The notes under the pieces are model-generated. The model saw only the letters and a list, made by a program, of their open reading frames with translations. It was not told the DNA's origin and ran no database searches. This document shows, in pieces, positions 1 to 12,534 of a DNA stretch of 64,000 nucleotides. A program made the position numbers and the translations under genes. The stretch spans positions 47,594 through 111,593 of the forward strand of contig NW_014575563.1 of assembly GCF_000708205.1 (NCBI RefSeq), written 5' to 3'. Source of the stretch: Mixia osmundae IAM 14324. Its lineage: Eukaryota; Basidiomycota; Mixiomycetes; Mixiales; Mixiaceae. Numbering within the stretch: position 1 is the first letter of the stretch; every line of letters starts with the position of its first letter.

Positions 1-111
<111 letters not shown>

Positions 112-416
112 GCTTTGTAACAGCTGTTGTTCCAATACAGCGTTTTTCTGCGTTCAAGTCGATCCTCTACATGCACTCGCCTGGACAGGCTCCTCCTGCA
201 TGCACTCATCTGAGCAGGCAACGAGGTGCAACAATCACGACCGCTTCTTGCTTTCGTGCATTCCGAGCGCTCGCGGTCTTTCCCGGCCCGCGGTTGAGAC
301 GTTTACTGTATAAGGCCACAATCACATCTGATCTTTGATCTTATCCATCGCTCCTCCGCTATCCATCACAAGTCAGTCCTCGGCCTCTCTTGGCGAACGA
401 TTCTTACCTGTTGAAG
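112..416. other. Ubiquitin 3' flank and ferroxidase promoter
   Basis: About 300 bp without a supported gene. It should hold the ubiquitin 3' UTR and the 5' region of the ferroxidase. ATG codons occur at 171 and 200. One of them may begin a small first exon of the ferroxidase, because the exon starting near 417 has no in-frame ATG of its own. Confidence 0.5.
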
Positions 417-2846
417 CAGTGCGATCGGTCGCGCTTCTCTTGAGCGCTAGTCTCGCGCGAGCAGCGCTCGTCGAGTACTGGTCAGTCCGGAGATGTCTTT
501 ACAGCAGGGCTTGGCGCTCAATTCTGCGAGCAGGGTCAATATCACGTATACACAAGCTAACCCAGACGGTCTCTACGAGCGTCGAGTGATCGGTGTCAAT
601 GGGACATGGCCTCCTCCCCCTGTTGAAGTCAATCGCAATGACAGCCTGCTTGTGCATGCGGTGAGCTTCTCGCATCGCTGCAGCCCTGCAGCTTATGGAC
701 TTTTCCGCGTCACAGTACAACGGCATAGATCAGCCTGTCTCTTTGCATCATCACGGCATCTACTTCAACGCATCTCTGTGGTATGATGGTGCCGTCGGAG
801 TCACGCAATGGTCAGCCATAGCCAACTGTTTCTGTGCTTGCCTTTGACGCGCTATCAAACAGTGGTATCCCGCCTGGCTATTCATTCACCTACGAGGTGC
901 CGGTATCTGATCAATGGGGCACATACTGGCAGGTGCGCGCAGACTCTGCCTCTGAAGCAGCGAGACAGGCTGATCATGAACGCGCTAGCATTCCCACAAC
1001 AAGGGGCAATATGTCGATGGCTTACGAGCTCCTTTCATCATACACAACAAGCCTGAACCCTACGTATACGATGAGGAGTTCACAGTCGTCATGTCCGACT
1101 GGTATCACGACGAGCACTCTGTCCTTCTTGATCAATTCATCAACGTCGCGAATCCAACCGGTGCAGAGCCTGTGCCAAGTGGGTTCATCGGCGATTGCGC
1201 ATGACCACGCACTCATGTCGTATATTAGATTCGGCTCTGATGTACTTCAGTCAAAATGGTCGATATCTGCCCGGTTTCAACGAGAACGCGACACTGCCCT
1301 TTCAAGCCGGCAAGACGTACCGACTGCGTCTCATCAACACAGGGTAGGCATCAACCTCCTGGAAGCTCCGGACAACCGCTGACGCAATTCTCAGAGCGTT
1401 CGCTATGTTCTATTTCCGCCTGATGGGCCACACCATGACCGTCATCGAAGTAGATGGCGTAAGCTTGGCCTGAACGTATTGTGCATGTTGCTGAAGTCCA
1501 GCAGACTGATGTTGAGCCGTATGAGACCGATTTGATCACCATCACAGTCGCACAGAGGTATTCAATCCTTGTAAAAGCTCTCAACGATACTACCCAAAAT
1601 TGGCCGATCCAATTTAGTACGTTCAAAGACTCTTGCGAGTTAGTGGGATTGACTTCTTGACAGATTTTGATTCTGACATGTTCGACACCGTTCCTGACGA
1701 CCTGGCGCTCAGTAAGCCGTCTCGTCATCATCGCGAGGCAATTGACACGTCAGCGCAGACTATACGTCCTCTGTCGTGTACGATTCGAGCTTCCCTCTGG
1801 CCGATGTCGAGATGATTCCAGAATATCATGACTTTGATGACGTTGCTCTTGTTCCTCTCATCATAGAAGCATCTGCGCCGGCTGACCGGCAGATCCCACT
1901 CAACGTTTGGTTCGACACGATGGACACCGGCGTCAATAGAGCTATGTTTATGAACACAGAAGGCCAGAACATTACTTATGACCAGCCTATTGTGCCTTCA
2001 ATCTTCACTGCTCTCACTATGGGTGATGATGCCGCCAATCCGGTGGTCTACGGTCAAACGAATCCTTATATACTCGATCACCTACAAAACATCGAGCTGC
2101 AGATCTTCAATTGGGATGCGGGCAAGCACCCTTTTCATCTGCATGGATACAGTTAGTGTCACTCAGTATGCCTGCACCATCAAAGCTGAATCCTTGCGCA
2201 CATAGAATTCCAGATCATTAGGAAGAGTCAGGATGTGACCAGCGATGATCCGTTGATCAATCCGCCTCTGGTAGAGAATCAGGCCAACCCCATTCGCCGT
2301 GATACTGTTCAAATCCCCTCCGGGGGACTTGCTGTCGTTCGCTTCCGGGCTGATAACCCTGGTGTCTCCTTCTTTCATTGTCACATCGTATGCTCAGCTT
2401 AAGCGCGGAGTCCAGAGGCTGACGGAGCCGGGCAGGATTGGCATCTTTCCGCCGGTCTCGCTGTAACCTTTATCAACTCCGTACCTTTGCTACAATCTCT
2501 TCCAGGCCCACCCAGCTTCATTTCCGAACAGTGTGCAGTACAAGGCATCCCAAGCTCCGGCAACGCGGCTGGTTGGAACTCTACAAGTGACTTCACCGGC
2601 CTCACTGTCGGCCCTTACACTCAGATCCCCGGTTTCCACGCTAAGGGTCGTTGGGCTCTGGCCGGTACGATCTTAGCTGCTCTTGTCGGCATGGCTACTG
2701 TCTTCTGGTATGGCTTTGGTGGTCAACTCGACGAAGACGAGCTCGACGCGAGCGTAAAGGAAGCGATGGAGAAAAAGGCTGCTCGCGGTGGGGGCTACAA
2801 GAAGCGTGCTTTCGCCAAGCTACGCAGAGTCGGACAGCGTACATAG
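417..2846 (+). CDS. FET3: Fet3-type multicopper ferroxidase
   Basis: Plasma-membrane multicopper oxidase that oxidises Fe(II) for high-affinity uptake, normally partnered with an Ftr1 permease. The gene has many short introns. In order one sees a hydrophobic leader ([13 protein letters not shown]), cupredoxin 1 with [17 protein letters not shown] and the copper motif SLHHHG, a middle domain, cupredoxin 3 with KHPFHLHG, and [12 protein letters not shown] with the type-1 copper Cys/His. A C-terminal membrane span (around 2655-2720) precedes a short charged tail. Residues known in yeast Fet3 to bind iron are present: Glu in WYHDEH and Asp in NWDAGKHPF. This separates it from laccases. The start is unresolved: the leader exon is open from 314 but holds no ATG, so a small upstream exon is likely. 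No FTR1 gene lies in this window. Confidence 0.9.
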
Positions 2847-2951
2847 AAGGGTGGGAGTTGAAGCAGAAGCGCACTACAGTGACATTGCTGTCTGTCAATT
2901 ACAATATCTTACGAGGCGTGAGCCGCCTGTGCGGTGGACATGCGTGCGTGT

Positions 2952-4629
2952 CTACTCTTTCTGATATTCCGGATTCCATTTCGCTCGTGTAACCTTGACT
3001 TCGTCTCCCAACCTCAGTATGCCTGCAGCGCGGGCAGGAATCATGTACATCCTGTCGTGCAAGCTTATGAAGCCATTTTGAGGTTGCGAAAGCAAGCGCA
3101 CCCGAAGCAATAGGTCCCTTTGCTGGCTGCCTCAACGATGCGATATTTCCTCTGCCGCGCGGGTTTAGCGGTGATCATAAGGCCAGGTACAGAGCAGACC
3201 ATCGCGTTGTTGGGCATCTGTTTATCCTGTGCATTCGGAAAGGTCAGCACAGCTTCGTGCAAAGACGATGAGACAGACACGGATGCCCGATTCGACGTCG
3301 ACATTGGGAAACTGGCATGAGTCAGCGAGACAAGGCAGGCGCAGACGCTCATCGCACCATGCATCGCGGACATCGCAATGGCGTATAGAACCGGCCTTGA
3401 TCGCCTATGGTCGATTCGAGCCAGTGATCCTGCTGCAGCGTTAGCGCGGGACACGAGCGATGTCCAGGGTGCATACTTCTCCCCACGGTACAGAGACACC
3501 TTGTACGATGACGTTGGGACGAAAGCGCTCGACAAGGAGTCTCTTAGATTGAGGGGCGGCCCACTCGCTGCCCTTGGCGGCATGCGCGTGCACATGGGCT
3601 TCCGAATCGGCAATAGAAGCGGTCGAGCATATCAAGAATGGAGCGAAGTCTGGGTAGCGCACAACGCCTCCGCCTGGATATTCCAGACTGTTCGGGTCCA
3701 GTGGAATGTCAGCAGCCATACGACGCAATTTTGCAGTCTTCATGACTAATTTGACCGGCCTGCCGACGAACGCAGATAGCAGCTCCGACGGCGACTTCGC
3801 GTTTAGATCGGTCATCTGAGCTAAGCTCTGGACAATCACGCCCTCGCAGCTGTCGCCCCAGAGATCGAAGCCTTCCAATCTGTGGAGTTCATCAACAGAC
3901 ATCACGAGCTGTATCGCTAGACTGACATATTCCACTGAGCTAAGGTCTCGTCGGTTGGTCGCAAAGGTACACTGCAATGCACGCTCTGACTTTGTGCAAG
4001 GTATGGAATGCTTAGCTTGCCTGAATGACTCTGCATCTGCTGCGTCAAGAAAGGTGATCTTCAATTCTCCACCGAACGGCGATTGTGCATCTGGTACGAT
4101 CAGCGGCATGACACGAACAAGCTGAAGTCCATCACATCAACGACCGTGCGCCGTTGGCGGCAAAGCGCGTGCTGACCTTGATGCCGCGGTCGTCCCTTGC
4201 TGATAGCTGCTTATTCTTCTCCAGATCGACAATCATCCAATTGCGATCATACTGATCTTTCGTTTGGCATACGATCGAGCGCTTGCAAAGGCGGGACTGA
4301 CCTCGAGGCCTTGCTCCGTGAATGGCCACTCGCGTTCGACGTCAAAGCCACGGCAGCTCTTGATGGGATAGACTGCCCATGTGCTATCAGTGAGACGGCG
4401 GACAAGCTCTCCGTGTCTCACCTCGAAGGCGCGCGATGGTGACTCTGTCATTGTAGAGCTGTCGGACGATCGCATCGTGCCCGTCTATGGTATCTGCCGC
4501 TGGAGTGGTGCGCGGAGCTGTCGACCGTCGCCAGAGCAAGATGACAAAGGCAAGGAGGCAGAGCGATACGACGACCAAGTCCTCTTGCTGCAGATCAGGC
4601 AGCGTGAGAGCGTGTGGACGAGTTACCAT
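2952..4629 (-). CDS. Membrane-anchored MOSC-domain protein (mARC-like)
   Basis: Molybdenum-cofactor sulfurase C-terminal (MOSC) protein resembling the mitochondrial amidoxime-reducing component. The N-terminus has one membrane span (VVVSLCLLAFVILLWRR) right after the start, as in outer-membrane-anchored mARC proteins. The MOSC N-terminal barrel follows (YPIKSCRG, YDRNWMIVD). The MOSC core includes FRPNVIVQG and a PLRCPRC segment; the second Cys is where mARC proteins ligate molybdenum. It ends with FGMYMIPARAAGILRLGD. The last two segments need introns, for example a 50-nt intron starting GTGCGC that joins CFG to MYMIPARA. It lies tandem to the nucleoporin gene upstream. Substrate is unknown; the mARC label rests on the anchor plus the cysteine motif. 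Confidence 0.8.
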
Positions 4630-4835
4630 GAGATGGATGTGCGCGCACTCTGAGTCAGCGCTTCAGCTTCGGCACCAGCGCGTCAACGACGTCAGCGGAG
4701 CGCGAAGCAGCGCGAAGTCAATGTCAATCGATGATCATCCGAACTATCGTCCCTCATGGGCAAAATACCCTGCTCGGTCTGACCACAGAGATGCTCGCAA
4801 AACGTGCAGCCGATGATTCAACAGTCACGAGCGTC

Positions 4836-7563
4836 TCAGCTTGTCGTGAGCTTCGCAGACAGCTTGCTCGCTTTGAGCTGTACCTGGTCGAGTATTTCAC
4901 TGTTCGTTGCAAGCTGGCTGTAGATCTCGCGCTTCTGATCTTCGGCGAGATACTCGCTCTGCTTTTGTCTGCCGTCGACATGGGTGAGCTGGGATCGCAC
5001 GACTGCGACTTGGGTTTCAAGCTGTGCAAAGGTTTCAGCGAACGGGCGCAGCGACCGCATACGACAGACCTTGGCGACACGGTCAACAAGAGAGCGACCA
5101 GAGCCTGTACCATCGATCGAGATCTCGCGCTCGAGCCGATCAAGCTCCTGAAACCACTGTCGCTCGTACGTCGAGATCATTGGCTGATGGTGATCCATCA
5201 GCCGCTGGAGCATGCGATCGGCGCGCTCCATTATGTCTGCTTGTACTTTGGCGCACCGAGACAACCTCTCCTCAGCATTGGCAGATCGTGTCGTGCTAGG
5301 GAGCATTCGCTGTCTTGCTTGCTCAAGCTTGGACAGTTGTCGGGACAGCTCGCGCATCTGCAACTCCAGACGAGCTTGCACGACATTGGCGGCTGCGACG
5401 AGGTCTCGGATCTCCCGTCGTAGTTGCTCGACCGCCTTGCCAAGGAATTGTAGCGTTTCTGGTGTGATCTGAAGATCCCTGCCTTTCTGACTGGGTGGAA
5501 CGATCATACGTGTCGAGCTTGGTAGACCACGAGCAGCACTGAGCAGCTCGGGCGGCCTGAAGGTCGGTTTCGCGACGAGGGAGATATAGGCGCCAGGCTC
5601 GTGAGTACCGTCTGTCAGCGGCGGCAACTCATCTGCATAGCCCATCTCTGCAGCCAATCGGATTGAGAGCTCGAGTGCAACGCATTGTAATGCACGCGTC
5701 ATCATGAGCAGGCTGTAGCCCAGATAGACATCGTTGATTAGCAAGAGTGCGTCGAGTTCCATCTCACTGCTCTGGCTATAAGTATGGGCCTTGGCGCATA
5801 GTGCATGGACGTACTGGGCGCTGCTCGCCGATGTGCGCAAGATACAGACGACATCGGTCGGTGTGTCTTGCCTGATTGTCTTTGCTACTTCCGAAGCTTC
5901 ACCGGCCATTGCGAGCATGAGCGGCCGGATCCACGTGCCGAGGACCAAGCAATGAGCGCCCAACGAATGTTGCACGTAGATGGTGTCGTCATAAAGTGGA
6001 TCACGAGTAAGACTCGCGATCGAGTGGTTGCCCTTTACCGGCACGGTCTCGACTTTGATGGTCTCGTACACTGTCAGAGCTGGCAGATCGGTGTCCTGTG
6101 GGATGCTCCAACTCGCCTGTATGGGTTCGGTCTCGATGCAAACGTCAATCTTACCATCGGTGAAGACGATGACAAAGACTCCGAGCGAGACCGGATGCGC
6201 TGTCTGTTTGGGCGCTGCAAGCGAATGGCGGGCAAACAGAAAGTCGCACGCAAAACAATCTATCGAAGAGTCTTCAGAATGCACCGAGAGCTCGAGGGGC
6301 TCTGGCTGCAGCAGGAACGGTCCCTGTCGAGTCATGTGGCGTCTCGGCAGATCTTCTGGCGGATGAAGCTGGACCGTTGGCTCATCCCGAGTAGAACTCA
6401 GCGTCGAGACAGAGGTAGCTTGAGATTGCTTCTCAAGCGAACGTACATAGCTGGACTGAGCTTGCATCGTGGCCCGCTTCTGTGGCGTTTCCGCGGTCCT
6501 CATCTGAGCGGTGACGTGCGCACTGAGATCTGCGAGGTAGCGGAGCGGTATTTGAGCTCGCTGTGGCAGATAGGGGGCTACAGCATAGATGTCCCCGTTC
6601 TGCATCAGGCAGTAAAGTGTTAGAGGTGACCAGTCCTGCGCATCATGTGCGCCCAGGGCGAGAGAGACAGCAATGTAGGCTTCCGGCTCCTCGCCAGAGA
6701 ATCGCCCGTCTGGCCGTCCACGACGGTTCTTCGATGGCGTCAGGGTCGCTGATGAGAAATCGAGCGTCTGTACGGGGTCCTGATGGTCCCGAGAGAGATC
6801 ATATTCTCGCAGAATAGCGTCTGCAGTGAGTACGAGCATTGTCGACTGATTGTCGCCCCAGGGGTGCCAGATAGCTCTCGCAATGCGCGCAGAGCCTTGC
6901 GGACCATGATGATAGGCTCCCACTGGCACTGCACGACAGGGTATGTCCGCGGACACCCGTGAAGCCCAGCCGAGGCGAGGGAGGACGAGCACGACGAGTT
7001 GGCTCTCGCCCACGACGGCGAGCAGTCGACCGTTGGGACTGGGCACAAGAACGTCGATTTCAAAGGTCAGCAGGTCGCTCGTCAGTGTCTGCCGGACGTG
7101 TGAACTTCTCGAGGTGAGGCAAGGTGCTGCAGGTCAGGCGTACCTTGTACGACGATCTTTTGCAAGGGGAGGGCGGTCTGGACGAGGACGCGTGCGATTT
7201 GATCTCGCTGAGACTGGTCAGCCGGAGCTGATTGCCTACTGCCACGAGAAGCTCCGAGTCTCTGATGATGGCCATCCTCTGTCGATGGCCTTGCCTGCTC
7301 GCGTCCGGCGTCACTGCTGCTGCCTGGGAGGGGCCTCTATGACTTGCTGAGCGTGTCCATGACGGGAGACCGGAGCCAGAGCCAGACGGTGAACCGATCG
7401 GACTCAGACCAGGACTGGCAGGAAATGGGGACTTTGCTGACGAGCGTGGAGTCGCTAGTTCTATGGGAACGTCGGCTTGCGCGGAGCTCACGGTGCTGGT
7501 GACTGGATCGAAGACAGGGTGTGCTGCTAGCGCCTCCGTCCAGCTATGACTTGAGCTGGCCAT
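4836..7563 (-). CDS. Nup82/Nup88-like nucleoporin
   Basis: Component of the cytoplasmic side of the nuclear pore, which anchors the mRNA-export platform in known family members. It has two exons: a Ser/Pro-rich N-terminal exon (7563 down to about 7140) and a long exon of over 730 codons joined by a short intron near 7070-7140. Features resembling the Nup88 beta-propeller are WHPWGDNQSTMLVLTAD and REYDLSRDHQDPVQTLDF, which match the conserved 'WHP..LLVLT.D..LR.YD' signature. The last ~220 residues are rich in heptad-like leucines and charged residues and look like the coiled coil used for pore assembly. I chose the ATG at 7563 as the first in frame. Confidence 0.8.
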
Positions 7564-8086
7564 CGCTCCGTGGGCGTCGGCCAGCCGAGCTGCAGGTCTG
7601 GGGCAGCAGCGGTCTCTGCTTTGCTTCGCTTTGCTTTGCTCGAGCGCGGTCGACGTCGACGTGCTCGAACAGCCTGAGCTGCGCCTCGACGAGCTCCCAG
7701 CAGTCTCGCAAGACCGACTCAGCCGGACCTATTGGATCGTCAGCAGCACTCCTCACAGTGCGAATCTCAAATCAGGCAGTCATTCAGCGGATTCATAGGC
7801 AATTCCGAAGCTCGCCCGCCCAGAGGCCGTTGCCCGCACATAGTCTATCGCTCAGCGCATTGCATCGTCATCATCGACCGGACAGGCTTGGCTGCAGGTA
7901 TAGTACGTACCCACTTGCCTTCGAAAGTCATACGCCAGCTCGAGAGGTTAGCCCTGTTCGCTGACTGGCCTCTTCTTCGAACTAATCGCTGGACAAAGCA
8001 AGATAGACTGGCTCTGAACTGGCAGACAGCAGATCGTCAGCAAAGAGCAAGCGTGGACAGCAGCAGACGCCTGCTTGCCCGCCGGC
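7564..8086. other. Shared promoter of the nucleoporin and F-box genes
   Basis: About 520 bp between two divergent genes. No supported coding sequence. It includes a short pyrimidine-rich pentamer run at 7619-7640. Confidence 0.5.
7619..7640 (+). repeat. CTTTG/CTTCG pentamer tract
   Basis: Four consecutive copies of CTTTG or CTTCG lie about 55 bp upstream of the nucleoporin ATG, in the divergent promoter. Seen directly; a function is not implied. Confidence 0.8.
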
Positions 8087-11000
8087 ATGCTCGAACATTT
8101 CGACACCCAATCAGATGGCGTGCCCACTGGCAACCTTATCAGGGCTGACAGTGCCTCTAGTGCCACGATGAGTCTACCAAAAGGTAAGGCGAGAGCAGTG
8201 GCACCCACCATCAGTCCTACCTATGGCCTCGGCATGTCCTGCGAGGCCTCGAGTCATACATCGCCCGCATGGCTCTGGCCAGAGAATCAGATTTCCCACG
8301 GCATCCCCACCGCCAGAGACCGCTCCTACACGCTCTCGTCAGTTACTTCGACCAGCATATCGTCCGACAGTCCCTCAAACGGCGACCTGCCGGGCGCTTC
8401 ACCCCTTTTTGATTCGTCCTGGCGCGAGCGCCAGACGAGCATCGACACGGCCGCTTCCAGTTTCGTCAGTACGCCTGCTTCGTCCTACACCTCTCCATCA
8501 TCAGGCATGTCCGATAAGGTCTGGGGCAAACAGCGCCGGCGAACGCTGTCTGGTCTTTCGACAATGATGACTATGCTCGATGCACTCGACGCCCTGGAGG
8601 AGCATCCCGCTGCTTCGCCGGCTGTCACGCAATCATCGTCTGACCTCCCTCTGGACTTTGCTCGCCGGTCGATCGAGCAGAGCCAGTCAGAGGGCTCGAG
8701 TGGATTGCAACAGCTCAGGGCAAGCTTAGAGGAGTTCGAGACATCGCCTCTCTCGGCAGACCAGCCCGCGGACCCATTCTCGCATGCCCGTGCCAATCTG
8801 TCGCAAGAAAGTGTGACAAGCCGACGCTCGAAGACCTCCTTGGCCCACAAAGTATTGAAAAAGATCAAATCAAAGTCTCTGCGATCGTCGAGCAAGAGCG
8901 CGAGCACCGGTCTCTCTTTACCGCCACGTCCGGGCTCGTCCTCGTCATCCGCATCATCCATGGCATCGGTGCCCATATCACGCTTCGATCTCGTCATCTC
9001 TTCAGCACATTCGTCTACCCTCAGTCTGGACAGCAGCGACGTGCCGGTGCAGCGCCGCAGACTTGACCGCGCGCTCAACTGGCCAGGCATCGCTGGCTCG
9101 ACACGCAGCAATTCCGTGGCGAGCAGAACGCAGTCGACCTCAAGTCCCGAGCCAAGCACGCGCACGACCACTGCTACAGCGGACTCGTACGAGCGCATCA
9201 AGCGGCCGGCCTTCCAGCGAGCACTTACCTCGGTTCGCTTCTCGTCCCATGCTAGCAGGGTTTCGTCCCCCTTGGCTAGTCCGTCGCTGTCCCGCAGGCA
9301 GTCACGCTCCAATTCACCCTCGCCCAGTCGCCAGATTGACAATGCTACTCGTCACATAGCCCAGTCAGGACGGAGCAGGAGCGCCTCGTCACCCGTCCTT
9401 AGCACCTACGCGCGCACACACATCCAGGCGCCAAACCCGAATCTGTTCGATCTGCTCCTGCCTCGTGAGATCAAGCTACTCATCTTCGGTTCACTCGTGG
9501 CCACAGTTGCCGACGAGAGACACCTGCCGCGTAAGCATCGTTGGCACGGCCATGCAGGAGCAATGCGACAGCTCGTCTTGCTCTCACGGGTGTGTCTAAC
9601 TTTGAAATTGTTCGATGACATACTGAGAGGGCCCATCACAGGTATCACGATCGTGGATGGACATCGCTTTTGACGGACAGCTCTGGCAATCGCTCGATTT
9701 TGCCAGCATTGGCAGCGAGAACATCAATGAGCAAGGCGTCGTACGTATAGCAGCCCACTGCGGCTCTTTTGCGCGTTCTGCGGACTTATCTGGATTTGCC
9801 AATCTGTCTGCGCATGCGATGCGGCAGATCTGCGATGCCTGTCTGACCACGAGTCCGTCGGGTCTCGTACAGAACCAGCTCACATCGATCAATCTAACCG
9901 GATGTCACACGATCAGCACCCTCTGCCTGCATTATCTGCTAGCTCGCTCGCCCGAGCTCGACACGCTCAAAATGCCTGGTCTGGCTTCTGTCGTCAACTC
10001 GACGCTTGAGATTCTGGCCGGTACGGTGAGAGCGCTCAGGCACCTTGACGTGGGTAGATGTCCCAACCTTGAGGCATCTGCGTTACTTAGACTTGCACGA
10101 CCCGAGCTCAGCGCACCTTTGACCGTCCTCAAGGCATCTCGCCTGCGGCTGATGAATGATCACGTATTTGGTCGCCTATCGAGTCTTTTCCCACTGCTGG
10201 AGGTTCTGGATGTCAGCCGGTCGCGAGCATTGACCGATAGTGGCATCGCTGCCTTCGTCAAAGCAGATGATGATTCGCCCTTTGACAAAGCGCAAGTGAC
10301 GGCTAAGCTTCTTGGAAGACAGAATCTGGCGACTATGGGTTGGCGCAGACGGACAGCATTGCGCTCGCTCTCGCTGTCACACTGCTCCTCGCTGACGGCC
10401 GTCTCGCTCGCTCATCTCATTCTTGCTGTGCCTGAGCTGCAGATTCTCGAGCTAGCCGGCTTGCACCGAGCAATCACCGACGATGCTTTGATCCCTCTTC
10501 TCTCGACCCTTCCGCAACTACGCAAGTTGGATCTCGAGGACGCGGCGGAGATCAGTCCGGCTGTCTTGCACGCCTTGACGCCATCGACGAAAATGCGGAC
10601 CCGAGAGGGTGCAGGTCGATTGCTCGAGCATCTCGTGCTGTCGTCCGCCGTCAACATGAGCGATGAAGCCACGTTGAACCTCATCAGCCGATGCCTACAC
10701 CTCAGAATCATCGAGCTTGACAACTGTCCGGGCATCAGTGACGTGTCGCTACGCAAATTCGTCGAGACGATGAGAGCTCGTGGGACGCGAGCCAGCGAGA
10801 TCAATGTCACTGACTGCCGCGCGATCACCCGCGACGCATTGCCGCCAGCCATGCTGGGCTCGGTGAGACCGAGACGAGGTCAAGCAGATTCATGGCGCTA
10901 CGATGCGCTCCATTATGGCGAGCCTGCTGCAAGTCTCACAGATGAGCTTGACGACAGGAGGGTTATCGTTCATTCGTTCTGGCAATGGGCGATGCTCGAC

Positions 11001-11114
11001 GACAGACAACGCGACAGAGACGAGACAGATCGTGCGCAGGAACCTCGTCAGCGTTGGTCAGCGCGGCTGAGATCGCCGTCAGAGTCTAGTGACTCGATGT
11101 GCGCGGTCATGTAG
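8087..11114 (+). CDS. F-box / leucine-rich-repeat protein
   Basis: Likely substrate receptor of an SCF ubiquitin ligase. The first ~440 residues are Ser/Pro/Arg-rich and look disordered, with a basic patch (LKKIKSKSLRSSSKS). Then comes an F-box (LLPREIKLLIFGSLV through SWMDIAFDGQLWQSLDF), interrupted by a 52-nt intron at 9590-9641 whose removal gives the conserved SRVSRSWMDIA. The C-terminal half is a run of LRRs of the AMN1/FBXL cysteine-containing type (LTSINLTGCHTIS, LRHLDVGRCPNLE, IELDNCPGISDVSLRKF). The in-frame codon at 8075 is TTG, so I take ATG 8087. The stop overlaps the stop region of the convergent methyltransferase gene. Target proteins are unknown. Confidence 0.85.
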
Positions 11115-12401
11115 ATTGCACTGCATAATGCTGTTGTCTGGCAACAATTTCGAGCATTATAGACTTTGCTCCCCCAATCTGCTCTTCATCGCATGCTCCA
11201 ACAATCTCCGCGTCGCTTCCAGGCTGATGATATGTTCGTTCGTGGACTTCTAGCCGGCACGCACTAAGAGCGTCGCGAAAGGTTTGCAGTGTTTGTGGGT
11301 TGCGCACAGTTGAAGCAATGAGCGCCTGGCCTGACTCAACACTGGAGAGACTGAGTAGCTGATGGATACACTTGGCCAGCGGTCGACAAAGCGCGGGGTC
11401 ATATACCTGGTCGGATGCATCAGATCAATGGCCCGGCCCGCACATGTCAGATCTACTAACGATGTCAGCGCCTAGTATGAGGAGTCGCTTTGGCGCGTTC
11501 GGCAGTATCCGTGGCAGCTCCGGTTGGCACCAGTCCAGCTTCTGAATGCACACATTCGATGCGACGTCATCTAACCATCCCGATCAGCGAGAGCAGCGGT
11601 ACAGGCTCGGCTCTGACTCAAGTCTACATTGGCTTGCAGTCGTAGCAGGACTTGCTCGTCCAGATCAGTTACGATCAGTGGGCTTTCGCCGAGACTAGGA
11701 TCTTGATTTTTGAGCTGTGCGCACAAGCAAGCCAGGAGACCTGTGCCGCTACCCAGTTCGATGACGGTCGCGCGACCCAGCAGATATGGCATGGCAAGGA
11801 GATGATTCGCTAGGCGTATACTGTGCTCGAGAAGCTGGTCAGGCAAAGATGCAGATAGATCGCAAGTCACTAGCCTGGCCTGCCAGCTGCGCAGTCCGGT
11901 GGTACCTTGACTGATGATGCGTGAGTCCTCCAAAAGCGTGACGCTTGGCCAACAGGCAGGGTCAGGATCGAGCGAGCCGTAGTAGTAGCGTCTCAAGCAT
12001 GTCGAGGCTAGCTGAGTCTGCAGATGACGGACGAGGATGAAGAGGATCTCCTCGTGGATTTCGCACTATCAAGCCGGACAAGGCTCAGCAAACAGACTGG
12101 GCTGCCGTCGTTGGAGACGCGCCTCTGGCTGCTGGTCCGGGCCAGCTAGTGAGAGACCAAGCTCGATGTCGGCGACGATACGCTTCCAGAAAGCTCTGGA
12201 CCAGCTCGAGGTCTCTGTGTGCTCAGCGTGAGAGCGGGGAGTGGGCGAATTGATCAAGTGGTCGACAAGCCACTGCTGCACAAGCTCATCTGACAGCTCG
12301 CGCGGAGAGGGCAGCTCGAGCCGTGTGAGGGCGGTGGGTACTTGTGCAGCATATTGCCGGCAGAGTCGCTTGAGGCGTCTGCTGAGATCCGACCCGATCA
12401 T
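11107..12401 (-). CDS. Protein-lysine methyltransferase, EFM3/EEF2KMT (FAM86) family
   Basis: Class I SAM-dependent methyltransferase of the family that modifies elongation factor 2. The N-terminal exon (12401 down to about 12150) has the helical region of this family. The middle exon carries RRYYYGSLD, then the SAM site ATVIELGSGTGLLA with VTDLDEQVL. After an intron near 11405-11460 comes LDWCQPELPR...LILGADI joined to VYDPALCRPLAKCIHQLL, which fits the post-I and motif IV arrangement. Three introns are needed. The coding sequence runs through the stop codon of the F-box gene on the other strand. EF2 as substrate is inferred from family likeness. Confidence 0.8.
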
Positions 12402-12534
12402 GATCGATGTCTAGCTGGGAGCCAGACTGCACGCACGTTGGGCGACCGTCGAGTTGAGTTGTGACTTTGTTTTCCCGGGCCACACGGCCGCCAGCGACGC
12501 AGCCTTGCAACAGGATGCACTGACCATTGCGTCA

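Noticed and set aside
740-775. Altered copper motif HHHG in the ferroxidase
   Set aside because: The coordinating His-X-His spacing is kept and the middle residue varies in the family, so it is not a loss.
8485-9342. 285-codon reverse-strand frame
   Set aside because: It is the mirror of the Ser/Arg-rich N-terminus of the F-box protein; such low-complexity coding often leaves the opposite strand open.
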